A stretch of 64,000 nucleotides of DNA from Styela clava (lineage: Eukaryota > Chordata > Ascidiacea > Stolidobranchia > Styelidae): the NCBI RefSeq assembly GCF_964204865.1, contig NC_135254.1:23593313-23657312 (forward strand), in the 5' to 3' direction. Positions 47,376 to 60,000 of this stretch are shown piece after piece; position 1 is the first letter of the stretch, and each line of letters starts with the position of its first letter. Both the position numbers and the translations under genes were made by a program. The notes beneath the pieces were generated by a model. It ran no database searches. It saw only the letters and a list, made by a program, of their open reading frames with translations, and was not told the origin of the DNA.

Positions 47376-47861
47376 CTAGCTTACTCTTAATTTTCGTAGA
47401 ATCACACCAGATGGTACTTTATCACTTTTTCTTCAAATGGACATTTTTTTTTATTTTCATTACCTCCCGAAAATGCTGTGAATTTTCAGGTGATCCCAAG
47501 TTTAACAAGTAAACCTAAATTTGTATACAACTGTCAGGTACTGTGGCATCATTTACTGTGAACTTTCTAGTAAAAATATTTATATCGTACTTGAAATGAT
47601 TCTCATTTTACTTTTCACCATAGAAACTTAGCTTAGTTATTATTACTTTAAGGCGACTAGTGACTTTTGCAAACTTTTTTTATGAAAGAAATGTTAATAT
47701 ATAATGCAATAATACACGTTTATATTTTGTTGAATAGTAATGTTTTTTTTTGTATTTGGAAATCTTAACTTCGAAGAGCAGAGATAATCCTGTAGATATA
47801 TATGGGTCGTTCGGTCGGAAGCTTTTGGCCCACATATTACATCCATGGCGTGGAGTATATC

Positions 47862-48348
47862 CAGTGGTGGGGTGGGATTCAGCCGGTTCACACTGGTTCT
47901 ATAGAACCGTCTCACGGAATTTTATGAGATCAGCGAACCGGTAAGCATTACTGGTTACTGTCAATGGATTTTTGCATCTTATCTGACACCCCGATTCTTG
48001 AGATCAAGTAGCTCACATGTTTTTTTTTCAAAATGTGAAATGATCAAGTTTGCACGTAACAGTTATACATTGTGTTAAGTGGAGTATACACCTTCAGGTT
48101 TTTAAGTTGATTATCTACACTATATAATATATACAGCAATATAGACAATACACAACATCATCAAAATCTTTGATGTTAATTTTGACATAATGATGCTTAC
48201 TTAACGATGATTTCGAAATGTTAATTAGGAGGTAGTTGAAAATAATCAGTTTATCTTCTAAAAAATATGACGTTTTGTAACAGAACCAGCTGAAAAAGAT
48301 GACTTTTGTGATGGTACCGGCTTACAAAAAATTTGAATCCGACCACTG
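47862..48348. mobile_element. Possible hAT-like MITE between ATAT1 and GGCT
   Basis: The left end CAGTGGTGGGGTGGGATTCA and the right end GAATCCGACCACTG are imperfect inverted repeats; further in, ACCGG-rich strings also mirror each other. No 8-bp duplication is visible, so the boundaries or the copy are decayed. Confidence 0.45.
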
Positions 48349-48615
48349 CTAATAACGCTTTTGGTTGACGCGGCATCGAGATTTCGTGGTAATTCTTCGG
48401 CAGTGTAAATTAGTTCAATTCGAGTTATATCGTTTGTATACTTAACCTCCTCACTTGTCGAGTCCACTAAAATAGCATGCGGCATAGACTCGTAGCCGAT
48501 AACGTTGTTTTCAAAAATCGGTTGGTTAATATTACACAGAACGTGCGTGAAACATCTTTGCAGCGTTGGATATCATAATTGCTGATTGTAATAGCACATC
48601 TCTACAGATAAGGTA

Positions 48616-49149
48616 ATGTCTACATTCAAATATTTTGGATATGCCAGTAACTTGGCAGATTACAAAGTAGGATTGGAATGTAAATCTTGTCGATTAGAAA
48701 GCATAGCGCGACTTGATGGCTTTACTTTGAGTTTTGGCGAGTATTGTCCGGATTGGTGTGGGGGTTCTGCCACATTAAGAATGGAGACAGGATCTGAGGT
48801 TTGGGGAGCAGTCTGGGTTATTGACAACTCGGAGATGGATATTTTGGATGAGCAAGAACATGTTACCAGTGGCCAATACAAAGCGGTAATCATCGAAGTT
48901 GTCGGCAAGGATGATCGAATTATACAATGTCGGGCATACGAACAGATAGACAAGCAGGGCGAACCAAGTAAACCGTCTCCGCAGTATTTAGCCGTGATTT
49001 TGGATGGAGCGAGAAAATGTGGATTGCCAAATGGATATATTGCTAAACTTGAAGCTGTTGAAACAAATGGTAACAGCGAAATAACGGAACTCATGGTTGC
49101 AATCAGCGAACGACGCAAAGCATTTGGCCTTCTCAGTCCATTATTTTAA
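48616..49149 (+). CDS. GGCT: Gamma-glutamylcyclotransferase, intronless
   Basis: A single open frame of 177 residues, close to the 188 of human GGCT. The substrate-binding loop is YFGYASNL at residues 6-13 (human AYGSNL), followed by SIARLDGFTLSF, WCGGSATL, EVWGAVWVID and LDEQEHVTSGQY. Glu81 in DEQE corresponds to the catalytic Glu98 of the human enzyme. SPQYLAVILDGARKCGLP closes the fold. The enzyme converts gamma-glutamyl amino acids to 5-oxoproline and the free amino acid in the cytosolic glutathione (gamma-glutamyl) cycle. Two things are odd. The glycine of the YGSN motif is Ala. The coding region has no intron although vertebrate GGCT has several. An AG after CTCTAC just upstream (48607) could be the acceptor of a 5' untranslated exon. 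No decay is seen, so a functional gene is likely. Confidence 0.93.
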   Translation: MSTFKYFGYASNLADYKVGLECKSCRLESIARLDGFTLSFGEYCPDWCGGSATLRMETGSEVWGAVWVIDNSEMDILDEQEHVTSGQYKAVIIEVVGKDDRIIQCRAYEQIDKQGEPSKPSPQYLAVILDGARKCGLPNGYIAKLEAVETNGNSEITELMVAISERRKAFGLLSPLF

Positions 49150-49399
49150 AAACAAATGAAAGATATAATAACGTTTTTTTCTTTGAATCCACTCACGATA
49201 TATACTGTACATTTTAAACACTTACTCTTTAAAGTCTGTGCATGATTTGAAAATGGATGGTTACTGTAGTTCGGCAGAATCGGGCCTTAAACATTGTTTT
49301 GGGACATTAAGTTTTTTTTATTGTTTAGATACAATGTCGATGACATAAATAATGATACCCAGGTGGGTGTGGAGTATATTATGTTGAGCAATTTTTTTT

Positions 49400-49512
49400 A
49401 AATGGATTTCAAGTATTCGTACCAAGATGACACACAACCTGAATCCTAAACTGGTACACATGCAATGTTGAGGTTGTGCGCCATCTTGGTATGAATACTT
49501 CGAGAGCACTTT
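49400..49512. repeat. Foldback element, copy 3
   Basis: Arms CAAGTATTCGTACCAAGATG and CATCTTGGTATGAATACTT mirror each other around a core with CACACAACCTGAA and GGTTGTGCGCC. Same family as the copies at 167, 4115 and 52125. Confidence 0.65.
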
Positions 49513-49679
49513 TTCGTTAAAAACAATTATTTCATAATTACATGGGTTAGTTTTGAATACATAGTAACATTGCATCTCCTTACAATGTCAGAAATTCAAT
49601 TTTAGTAGAATAAATGGTAGCTTATTTCACTAATATAAGCTAAGCTCTGCCGCGTCATGTTATTCATCATTTTTCTTTG

Positions 49680-50076
49680 TTGTTCCTGTGCTCATTTGAG
49701 CATGACATTAATACGCGCAAATGATTTATCCAATTCTATTCGCTTGACTGATTCTCTCGTTTTGTTTATTTCATTTCATGTTATTCGACTGCTCGCTTTA
49801 CTGATTCTCTCGTTTTGATTTGTATTTCCCAAATTGTATTCACTCTATTTTCAAAAATTATTTATTTCATGTTATTGACGTCTTCTGCTTATCTTAGCAA
49901 ACACGGTGTCGCTGACACGATGACTTTATTAGTCTCTCGCGGTTCCTCGTCAATTGCGCAAATATTGTATTCCAGTATATTTTAATTGATGTTTTGTTAT
50001 ATATTTTGATCAATTTTGTTTGTACAATATTTCATGCACGACGAAAATAAAAATCTGAATCTGAATCTGAATCAGA
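49680..50076 (+). mobile_element. 5'-truncated LINE copy (3' end only)
   Basis: It shares with the 3' end of the LINE at 18-24 kb the strings GGTGTCGCTGAC, GATGACT...AGTCT, CGTCAA and CATG-ACGAAAATAAA, then ends in ATCTGAATCTGAATCTGAATC. Only the last 400 bp or so are present, with no coding part. The left boundary is approximate. Confidence 0.7.
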
Positions 50077-52120
50077 TCCATCGACAGCATCTAGCCACTT
50101 TCTTTTGCGCTCGTCAAACTACATTTGTGTTGCTGCGGGCATTTCGTTTTCCTGCTTAAAGCTTAGGGACTTGGGAAATATTTTATTAGTTGAAATGGAT
50201 TGGAATATTCGACCTCGTCTTTCACTCCGAACAAGGCCATGTAAAACCATCCACTGGTATCTAACGATGTGTAACGTGTTTTCTTTTGGAGGAACCGGAA
50301 CCTTTCAGGTGTGTAGCATTGACTTTGGCCAAATTAATATATCCTTGTGGAGATAAAAGGTATGCTTATGCGAAACCGAGATGTGCACATGTTACGCCAA
50401 CATAGTTGAGTCAAACATTTTGATCACTAGTAAGTACATCACACCCATTTTCCTGCGTGCTTTGTTTGTACGTAGTAACGCGCACATTATTGCGAGCATG
50501 CATCAAATTGCACTTGTTTATTGAGCTATAGGTTTTTGACGAGCTTTTGTGTATGATTTCGTTCAATAGAATTTGTATGCTGTTTTAAAGAATACTAGAT
50601 TCAGCTTTTTTATTCATTCAAACCGCGTGTTGGAAGTAAGTTTTGTAATACTGCGTGTTGGTTTTTAAATGGTTTATTTATATCCATCAATTGACATCCT
50701 TAAATCGGTGATGCCAGTAAATCTTTAATACAAAAAAAAAACAGTATCATATGATAGGTGGGGGATGGATACTCATATTATCTGCTCCATCGCGTGCCTC
50801 TTACCAGTTTACATGAGTGCCAATTGGTATTGGATTGGCAATTGGTAGTTTTTCAAGTGTGTAGATAGGTATAATCTTTTCCACGCTGTTGAGATGGGAA
50901 TGCGCGAATATATCTGAGAATCGCTAATATTGGTTTGCAATGCGATGGAATCCCATCTTGGCATTTCTGCCTCTCGCAATTGCTGTTTATATTTATCGGA
51001 GAAGTTCTGTGGCGTGGTTATCAAATGAAGAACACATGGGAGTATTTTTTCCACTTCTCTACTACTCTCAAACCTTGACATTTTGTCAAACCTTTTTTCC
51101 ATTCAATCTTTTTTTTGAAACATCCCCACCAACCACAATTAGTTCTGTCATTAAACTTCCGAAACAAACAGATAAAATCATCAACAGATGCATATCACCA
51201 AGTCCTAAGTAGATATTGCTAAATTGATCTTTATGTTACCATTTTTCATGTAATGCTTTTTGGTAAACCTGTTATCTATCGTAAATACAGCACATTTGGC
51301 TATGTTGTAGTGTAACTTTTTTGGCCTCACATTTTTGATATTTGTATTCAGATCTCTTGGCCTTGGGGCTTTGTCAAACAAAGTTACATATATATAAAAT
51401 ATTGGTTGTAAGTTGCAAAACATGATCATGCTGTTGGAATAACTCGCATTTTATCACCTGTATGTATATCATTCATTGTCGAGAATCATAACGAAATCAT
51501 AAAATCTAAAACCCGTTTTCGTGAATTTTTTGTTGTAGCTGAATTCGAGGGACAGCATGACAACAGGCACGAGAAGAACGGTAGCCTCTTATAGTTTATG
51601 ACAGGGTTTCCTAAAAGGGGACCCCGGCCTCCTTGGAGGCCACTGATAGGTTATCTGGGAGCACGAACAAACAGATGGAAATGCGAATATATAATTACAA
51701 TGTATTTTTATAGAAAAGAAGAAGCAAAAGTGTTGAAAGTCTTCGGTAGTTTGAATAGCATTGGCATTGAACATAAGAATGAACTACATACTTTCCCAGG
51801 GATATACTATAAAATGTAGCAATTTCTCATTCTTGTTCTCGTGATAGCATTATCTTTCACTGCATCGTCGTGATCATCCCGCTGCATAACAATCCTTGCT
51901 AGCAAATAATTGACTCTTCTCCACCGGGTGTATATCCACTTGAACCACTGCCGACTGCATTAGCAGGCTTGTATTGTTTATTGAAACAAAAAGCAGGTAT
52001 TTTGAAATAGTACTCTTTATTTTACGCGTATGTTTCAACAGTATTTCCATATATATGGGTCGCCACCCAAAGCTGGGTTCAAAAAATACCTAAAAGTTAT
52101 TGATTTTTATTTCCTAGTAA
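50077..52120. other. Intergenic DNA, no gene recognised
   Basis: Only short frames (for example 97 residues on the minus strand at 50809-51102) with no recognisable motif or splice-supported joining. The start may overlap repeat remnants after the LINE tail. Confidence 0.45.
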
Positions 52121-52124
52121 ATTT

Positions 52125-52225
52125 GGTGCCCCCGTAGTTTGTGCACCAAGATGGCACAACCTGAACATAGTACTGTAACAGGTTAGGTTTCAAGTTGTGC
52201 GCCATTGTTGCCAAATTGCTCAAGG
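52125..52225. repeat. Foldback element, copy 4
   Basis: The core strings GTGCACCAAGATGGCACAACCTG and CAAGTTGTGCGCCAT face each other around a 35-bp loop. The outer arms are degraded. Confidence 0.5.
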
Positions 52226-52726
52226 CTGCAAACTCCACACCCATGTAGAAATGATGGGCAATAACCCCAAGATGAATAATCACAAATAAAAAACTTTATG
52301 TCTGAAAACAAGGTTGGGCCCAAAAAGGCCCCTTATCTGCCGGACTATTGTGGATATCTTCGAAAAATTCAATGCTAATAGTATGAGCTAAATGAGTCAC
52401 TCGAAACGAGGTCATATTGAAGACTCGTGGCCACCACGCCCAAAAGTTGGTCAGCATTATATGTATGTATCGAAGGCTATAATTGTATTCTCATTTTTAT
52501 CTGTACCTGTTTTTATTTCAGTTCGATACAAGCTTTGTAATATATGGACATTCGGCTACCTAATGCTGAGTGATGATTATCTACCGCTGATGAGGTAGAT
52601 TGGACCAATTCATATAAGAAAGCCAAATAGTATAGAATAGAGGGGAGAAATGCGCAAAAGTTAGGGGCAGATACCCACAGACCTTAATACCACAAAACAA
52701 AATACTTGGCCGTATGAAGATTTAAA

Positions 52727-52741
52727 TTTATTTTGTTTATT
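52727..52741 (-). terminator. Polyadenylation signals of PHA depolymerase copy A
   Basis: Two AATAAA hexamers on the minus strand (52727-52732 and 52736-52741) lie 65-80 bases downstream of the copy A stop codon. Confidence 0.5.
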
Positions 52742-52805
52742 GCCTCAATTAGTAAATTAAAGTACAAGCAGTTCATTCCTAGGAAATGAATATTTCATCT
52801 TTTGT

Positions 52806-55800
52806 TTACGAAACTATTCTATCCAACATCCTCATGACTGCTTTGATCTGCTCGCCATTGGCTGTTGCTGTAAATGAAAATATAGCAGTGCTTGAACACT
52901 GGTACATAAGAAAGGACACAATATTGATTTAGCCTATTTCGCGAACACTGAAATGTTTCTTGAATATATTTAATGTATATATATAAGATACGAAATTGAA
53001 ACAAAAACTTACCATAATACTCGCTGGTGAATCCCCACCTGCGCAAAAAATACCATGAATTATTTTGTTGTGCGGGTATCAGGCGTGAAGAAACCCACAA
53101 ACTATCTGAGCCAATTTTTAAGTTTTAAAACACTCTACAGTCATAGTGCCACAAAAATGTCGTCTACAGAAAAATTGTGTTGTTATGGTGCAACGGTGGG
53201 CAAACCGCGACTCGCCGGAGTTTTATACAGCTCTTCTCGCTAGCAATAATTATATATTATCCAAATTTAACTAAGAGAAACTGTATCGTAACAGTTTTAA
53301 TTCATTAAGCGGTTGAAGAAGCGTTCAACAATGATTAAGAAAAATTATGTTTTAGTATGAAAAGCGTAGAGTGGAATTTAATTTAAATCAGTCAAACGAC
53401 AAATCTTACATCCCAGCGATCAAATGTTTGTTGCTGCGTTGGCGGTTTGTTGTAGCTTTTTTGCGGTTAGTCTCCGCACTGCATTGTCTACATATCACCA
53501 AGACTTACAAACTTCCAGATAAGATGGAAACACACCAGTCAACTACTTCTGATATGTCCTCGCAATATATACTTTACAATATTGTTATCATATTATTATT
53601 AGTTTGAAAAATTATGCGGCTCTTATACTAAAAAAAATTGCGTACCCCTGTTATAGTGCTTCGTTAAAATATTTTTTGGGGTCATTTCGTTGGTTGTATT
53701 GAAAATACAGGTAGATGATCGAAAAGGCAAATTTTGTAACTATAAATAAGTTGATCACTTTTTATATAAATGAAATTAAATAAAATTCTGCCACATTTTT
53801 TAAATGAAGTTTCAACTCATCTTAGCAGTTATTAATATGCTTCTAAAACCAATTTGCATAAACCAAATACAATAGCATACCAGTCCCAGCAACCCTGAGG
53901 ATTTGTAATAAGATTCACTGATGTTCTCGGATAGAGTATGATAATGTTATTCAGAGCTGCAACTTCGTTATAACCCGCATCGTTAGCAAATGCTTCGGCT
54001 ACGCTGTCGCTTGTCTTACATCCATGGAAAGCTACGTGCACGCGGCAACCTACAACATATTTAAGAGATCAAATTAGAGCGTTTTCAGATCATGTCATAT
54101 TGTATTTTTTGAACTTTTCGTTATTTTACTTTGTACTCCAAAAAGGAACTTCTGTTAGTTTTTTTGTAACTAGTATCATACGCTAAATATACTACTACTA
54201 CGTCCCCTCAAAACAGCATGGGCATTGATGTGACTTTCTGGGAGCGCCAGAGGGACATAGCTAATAAAAATATAATAGCCTTTATTTATAAACATAGTCT
54301 TTCCTGAGGCATATAGAATTTTTGTATGGTTAAATAGTTTTATAAGAAACATGATATATTCAAGAGAGACATGGCATATTGAGGGCGCTATAATATAAGA
54401 TGACCGCTCACTTGTGGTTCCACTACTGCAGGACGTTGGCACAAATACCAGCCCGGTCTCATCCATAACAATATCTTTCGGATTTGATGAATCCACAAAA
54501 TCAGCTTGACTAAATTCTAGCAACTGTCCCTTCGGCAAATCATTGCTCTCATAATCCGGCATCTATAAGTCAATAACTATACATATATATTAGCATATTA
54601 AAATTATATCCATAAACAATTAGGTAAATCCCTACTGCCCGGGTATCGACGAAGCCCCGCGGATTTTCTATCTTTGTTGACTTGCTCGATATCTTGTGGC
54701 ACATAGGTACATAAGGAGCTTAATATTGCAGAGTAAAATTATAACACTTTTAACAATTACGATCTAACATAATAACATTACGAACATTTTTAACTAATTT
54801 TTTTTTTCCGAATCATGATAACAAATTAATGGACGTGAAATGCGGTTTTATTATCTGTGTCGTTAATTTGCCTTACTCAAAGTCAACCTGGCAAAATATA
54901 ACTATTACCTGCAAGTTCCCGCCATAAATATGATTGAGAATATGATATGCCGCTGCAAATCCGCAATTATTTATATCATTGGTGTTTCTGAAGCCACAGA
55001 GTCCTCCTTTGTTCATTGTCGGCTTAACATAATTTATTGTGCAATAAGAAAATTATTTTGGTTGTCATTCTGTCATTCGGATATTGGCTCGATGGTGTGA
55101 CGCATCGTGCTAAGCGAAAAGAATACGCTGGTCACCGCACCGCCGTAGGGTGGTTCCGTAAGCCCTGATTGGTTGGGACTTCCTCCACCAATCCAGTCCA
55201 TGTATCTGGAAACAAATGACTGGATAACTAATCCCATACCATACCCGACATGGACTGGTAACCGGGCGAGAGGCCGTGGTTCACCATATATGATCAAGTC
55301 GTCTCATTAGATTTCCTTACCCATAGGGATAAATGTGTCAATCCCATCCTATCTCAAGAAGCATTGTACAGGCTGTAGAGCAGCAAAACGACAAATATGT
55401 GCGGCTTTTGAAAATATACTCAATTCGACAAAATACCCTACCTCTATTCATTTTAAAACAAAATGCAACAAAATAGTTTTATAAGACGTAAATTGTCATT
55501 TCTGTAGCTGATAAGTCAATTATTTTGTTGGAAAATCGGAAAACAAAAACACGAGTTTCAAACTGAATCCGACCGGTAGAGTAGGCTTGAATAGACATAA
55601 ATTGCATTAATTTCCGGTTTGTAAACAGTTGAATAAAATAGTATATACTCACAAATCCGTTCTGTGATGCAACATCGTATTCTGTTTTAATATTTGAAGG
55701 ATTCACATAACTGAGATAAAATTCTTCTGCTTTTTCAACCACCCCTCAAGAAAAATAAAAGCTTGTAAGGCAATATTCATGTACTAAGTTTACCACAAGT

Positions 55801-56697
55801 TGTTTTATTCCTAAATATGTGAATCGAGGGTCTCAAAAATGCGTCATGGAATGCAAGGTGGGGCAAAAGTAGACTAATAGTTATTAATCAATATAAATAT
55901 ATATATATATATTTAAATCCTATGATATTATACTAACAATTAAAAACTTGGAATGCTTTACATTTGTCAAACCATATTTTATTTGATTCGCGCTAACGCT
56001 CAGGTTAGACACTACTTGTGTGTATGATTGCCTACCTTTTAAAACTGTTGTGTCTTCTGTGCCGCTGTAAAGGTATACTTTGTCGTTATTTAAGTTGGAT
56101 AAATCTGGAACCGCACCACTTATGACGTAGTCCTGTGCATCAGATTTCAAAGTCGCCACATTTATACCCATCGGCATCGTCATGCAATAGGTTGTCGCCA
56201 ATGTTAGACTGTTTCTCGCACAATAATAAGGACCTAGAATATGAGAGTCATAGTTCCATTTCCAATCATCATTTTTGAGTAAAAAAGATCAAAAAGAAGT
56301 AAGCAGTAGACAGAATATATATAGTGAAAAATATATATATATGAAAAAAAAAAATGTTTGGTTATCAATGGTTAGAACGACTGACTACAGCCCCACTCAT
56401 CAAAGTAAACTCATTTTTTTGTTCAGTACTGAGATGGGTGTTTCGCAGTCAGCATATTTTTCAATTAGCGATGGGTTTTGTGAAGCTCTGTGTTAGATAT
56501 AAGAGACAAATTATATATAATATATATATGAAATTCGAACCACCACACGCAACGAAACAATTGAGCTCGTATACCTCCTGCTATTGCCCCGGCTCCCATT
56601 ATATTATCGGATTCAGCAACATGCATTTGAATTGCCATATATCCACCCGAAGACAATCCACTTACTGAAATCGCATTTTTATCCGCTTTGTATGATC
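52806..56697 (-). CDS. PHA depolymerase-like, copy A: catalytic His replaced, no signal exon seen
   Basis: Eight minus-strand exons join in frame into about 311 residues: 56697-56575, 56233-56036, 55744-55653, 55022-54909, 54562-54412, 54049-53881, 53038-53013 (26 nt) and 52867-52806. They code for the type-2 short-chain-length PHA depolymerase fold: lipase box SVSGLSSGGYMA, the Asp loop YLYSGTEDTTV, INNCGF...LNHIYGG, the oxyanion block HVAFHGCK, then GCWDWWGFTSEYY and a final helix ending in RMLDRIVS. Exon lengths match copy B almost exactly. The catalytic His of copy B (codon 59380-59382) is Asn here (codon 55659-55661), so hydrolysis by the normal triad is doubtful. No ATG with a signal peptide lies in the 322 bp up to copy B; the first exon opens in phase 1. 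The open frames argue against simple decay. Options: a missing first exon, splicing from copy B exons, or a pseudoenzyme or pseudogene. A SINE sits in the third intron. Confidence 0.82.
55085..55356 (+). mobile_element. SINE copy 3, internally deleted
   Basis: Plus-strand copy of the tRNA-derived SINE: head GGCTCGATGGTGTGACGC, then GTGCTAAGCG and GAATACGCTGGTCACCGCAC; the B-box part is missing. The body (GGACTTCCTCCACCAATCCA, ATGGACTGGTAACCGGGCG) and the tail CATCCTATC follow. It lies in the intron between exons 3 and 4 of PHA depolymerase copy A. Confidence 0.7.
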
Positions 56698-56845
56698 CTT
56701 AAAATATAGCAATGTTTGGTTATATCACGTGAATGGTTGGGCCCCGTTTGACGTTACTTAGTGAATTCAGCTCCCTACTAGATAAAAGCCTGAATCAGTA
56801 AAACGTCCGCATTTAACAAAATAGCCCACAAAAAATCGTGTAAAA

Positions 56846-56851
56846 TTTATT
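56846..56851 (-). terminator. Polyadenylation signal candidate for copy B
   Basis: AATAAA on the minus strand, about 170 bases past the copy B stop and about 150 bases before the first copy A exon. If used, it ends the B transcript before A. Confidence 0.4.
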
Positions 56852-57018
56852 TGAGTTTGATGTCGTTCAAAAAAAAGTCTGTTTAAATGTATCACGCCTG
56901 TTCATTCGGAGGTCAGAACTTAAAATTAGAACTGAAATTACAGTGTATCCTGCTGATGTATAGTTTTGGTTTGACTAACCATTTTTTTTTGTTTCTTTGG
57001 TATGTGTGGTAAACAAAA

Positions 57019-60000
57019 TTAAACCATTTTACCCAAAACTCCATCCTCAATAGAAGACCCTGGCTTTGTTGTTGTTTTCGGTTCAGTAACTAAAAATAAA
57101 TGAAAAAATATGTTTAATAATTATAATCAACAAGAACATCTAAACCAACCTTCTAAATCTAGCCCATATTTACAAACCAATATTTGAAACTAGCTTTTTT
57201 AGTTATCATACTGAAACGTTCGCTATGATAAAATAAGCCGGAGACTAACTTTTGATAGTTGATGCGTCTGTTGGTACTACGTCAGGAGTTGTTGTAATCA
57301 TTGTAGGTGCTGACGATGACGTCATAGCTGTTGAACCCGATGTCAGTCTTTTTACCATGTTCATTATTGCTACTACTTGTTTGCCATTGTGGTACGCTGC
57401 AAAATTATGAAGTTGAAAAAAAGGTATAAAAACCAGGGATGGGGTTTTACTACTACACTTAGGTATATATATATAAATATATAATAGGTTGAACTTTGAA
57501 TTTTAAACGGCATTTCAACAAAACTGAATTCAATTTATTCAAAATACTGAGACAATTCATCATTGTTTTTAAACATAGTTTAGTCAGAGCTTCGAGGTAT
57601 TACTAACAGTTGGAACTATAAAATCGCATCGCATGATCCATCTAGCAACCTACCGTAGTTTGAGTCGGTGTATCCCCAACTGCAATAAAAAAAAACACAT
57701 GACAAAAAGATATGAATAGCTCATGTTTACATAATATATTACGTGCAGATATGCTACCTTTTTAAATGATTGATCCTATATGTAACGGAATTATCAGATC
57801 GAAAAAGCTCATTAAATTACTATTTCGGGTATTTTTTAAAGAATTATGGAAAAATAATTTAGATTTGACTAGATTTAAAATTGAAACATCACGAGTTTTA
57901 ATTAAACATTATTGGATACGTTTCAACTATCTTTGATATTGTACGATATGGCACGTTTCAGGCGACAATCAAATTCAGTAAATCTGGAATGATGCAAGAC
58001 CAAAACAGTGAAATTGGAATTGCAGACCGTATAATTATTCAGTTATACTTGAAGAAAATTATTCTTAAACGCTCTAAACTCTAATTTAACAATATGTATC
58101 AATATACATGCGTGATAAAACATAAGAAAAATCGATAGGTTTGTGTTTTAACTTACAAGTCCCAACACCCATTGGGGTTGGAGATGGGAATGACTGACGC
58201 TTGAGGATATATAACAATAATATTATTCAATGCCGAAACCTCATTATAACCAGTCTGCATAACATAAGAATCTCCGATGAAGCTATCCCCTTGTTTACAT
58301 CCATGTATAGAAACATGTAGACGGCATGCTGGAAAATTCAGAACGTTCAAAATAACCTATATATATATATATATCACCCATTAGCCTACATCACTCAACA
58401 ACTCAAGCTTTTAATACAAAGGAAGTTAGGTTCCATTTAAATGACGGTGACAATTTTGGTATTACATACTATTGAACTGTTAAGGTCGAATTTTCAGTAT
58501 TCTCATAGTTATAGGCAATAATAAACAAACATGAGATTTCTAGACACCTAGACAACGTGCTGATATAGTCGATACCATATTGCCTTGGTATCGAAGAACG
58601 CAGTTTCAATCTTGTTACAGCTGTACAGTTGGAAAATTTGCCTTGCATTATAATTAGATAACAAAATTACAATACATTCTGTTGCTCCAGCGCAGGAATC
58701 TGGCACAAAAATATATCCTTTGGAATCCATTCCAATCGATGACGGATTTAGAGTATCTATGAATTCAGATTGGTCAAATGCCAAAACCGTGCCTCGCGGA
58801 GCAGGAGCTGTCAACGAATAACTGGGAACCTAAATAATAAAGTCTATTTGTAATACTTCATTTCAAATAGTTGTTTATTGGCTACTGAAATGAGCTCTTG
58901 TGAACATTACTCAATACTACGTTCCTAGATTGGCTGATAGAGTAATCTAATCATTTCTCGAGTTATATGTCTGCTGATCAATTACCATAACCCTGTTTTG
59001 CTATCTTGTCCTTCTTGATGTTGCCCACGTGTGTGAGTGTTGGAAGACAAAAAGAATCATTGGCTACATTTAGTTCAAACTGATTATGAGGTCGGAGAAT
59101 TTGTGATTGGACCCCGATTTGTCTTATTGTAACGTATTTCTATGATTCAGGTACCTCGAGGTTTCCGCCGTATATGTGATTAAGAAGATGATAAGCAGAA
59201 TCGTAATCACAGTCATTTATGTAAGTTGGTGTGTATATTCTGTTACACGCTCCACCATTGTCCATTGTGACCTGGGATTTGGAAAAAAGAATTTAGAATC
59301 GAAGAAAGTTTTAATACTACTGGAATACTGCAATCGAATACAAATATTGTCACATAAAAGACTATTATCTCACAAATCCATGCTCTGCAACAATGTCATA
59401 CTGTGTCAAAATGTTGGCGGGATTAACAAACTCTTCGTAGAACTCCTGAGCTTTCGTCATCACACCTGAGAATAAAATGTTCTATTATGTTATGTTCTTT
59501 CAAAAGCTGTCTTTTATGACTGGAAACTTTACCCACCTGGCTTGACGATCGAATCCTCTTTTCCACTAAATAGATAGAGTTTTGAATTGTACAGATGATC
59601 TAGCGAGCTTATTCGACCCAAGTCAGCTTGTGCTTTTGCGTTTTCTATCAAACTTTTTACTTGTATCATATAAGGTGATGACATGCATGCTGTCAAAGCA
59701 GTTGATAGAGAATCCTGTGCGCAGTTGTATGGACCTGTAATACGGGGGAAAGGGTTTATATAATGACACAGATTGTAAAATCTATTTCATCACAATGTAC
59801 TCTATACGTAATACGCTAGGTAATGTTTTGTAAATTAAACGAAACTAGAAACGGCAGATCTATTCGAAGGTTTGACAAAATCTCCATTCACTTGGTATAA
59901 TGGGTTTCTTGTATGTGTAGTTACAATTAAAACAAGATACGATCGCATGCACTACGGAAATGGTTGAGTGTGCTGAAAATGACGTCAGCATTTGGCCTAT

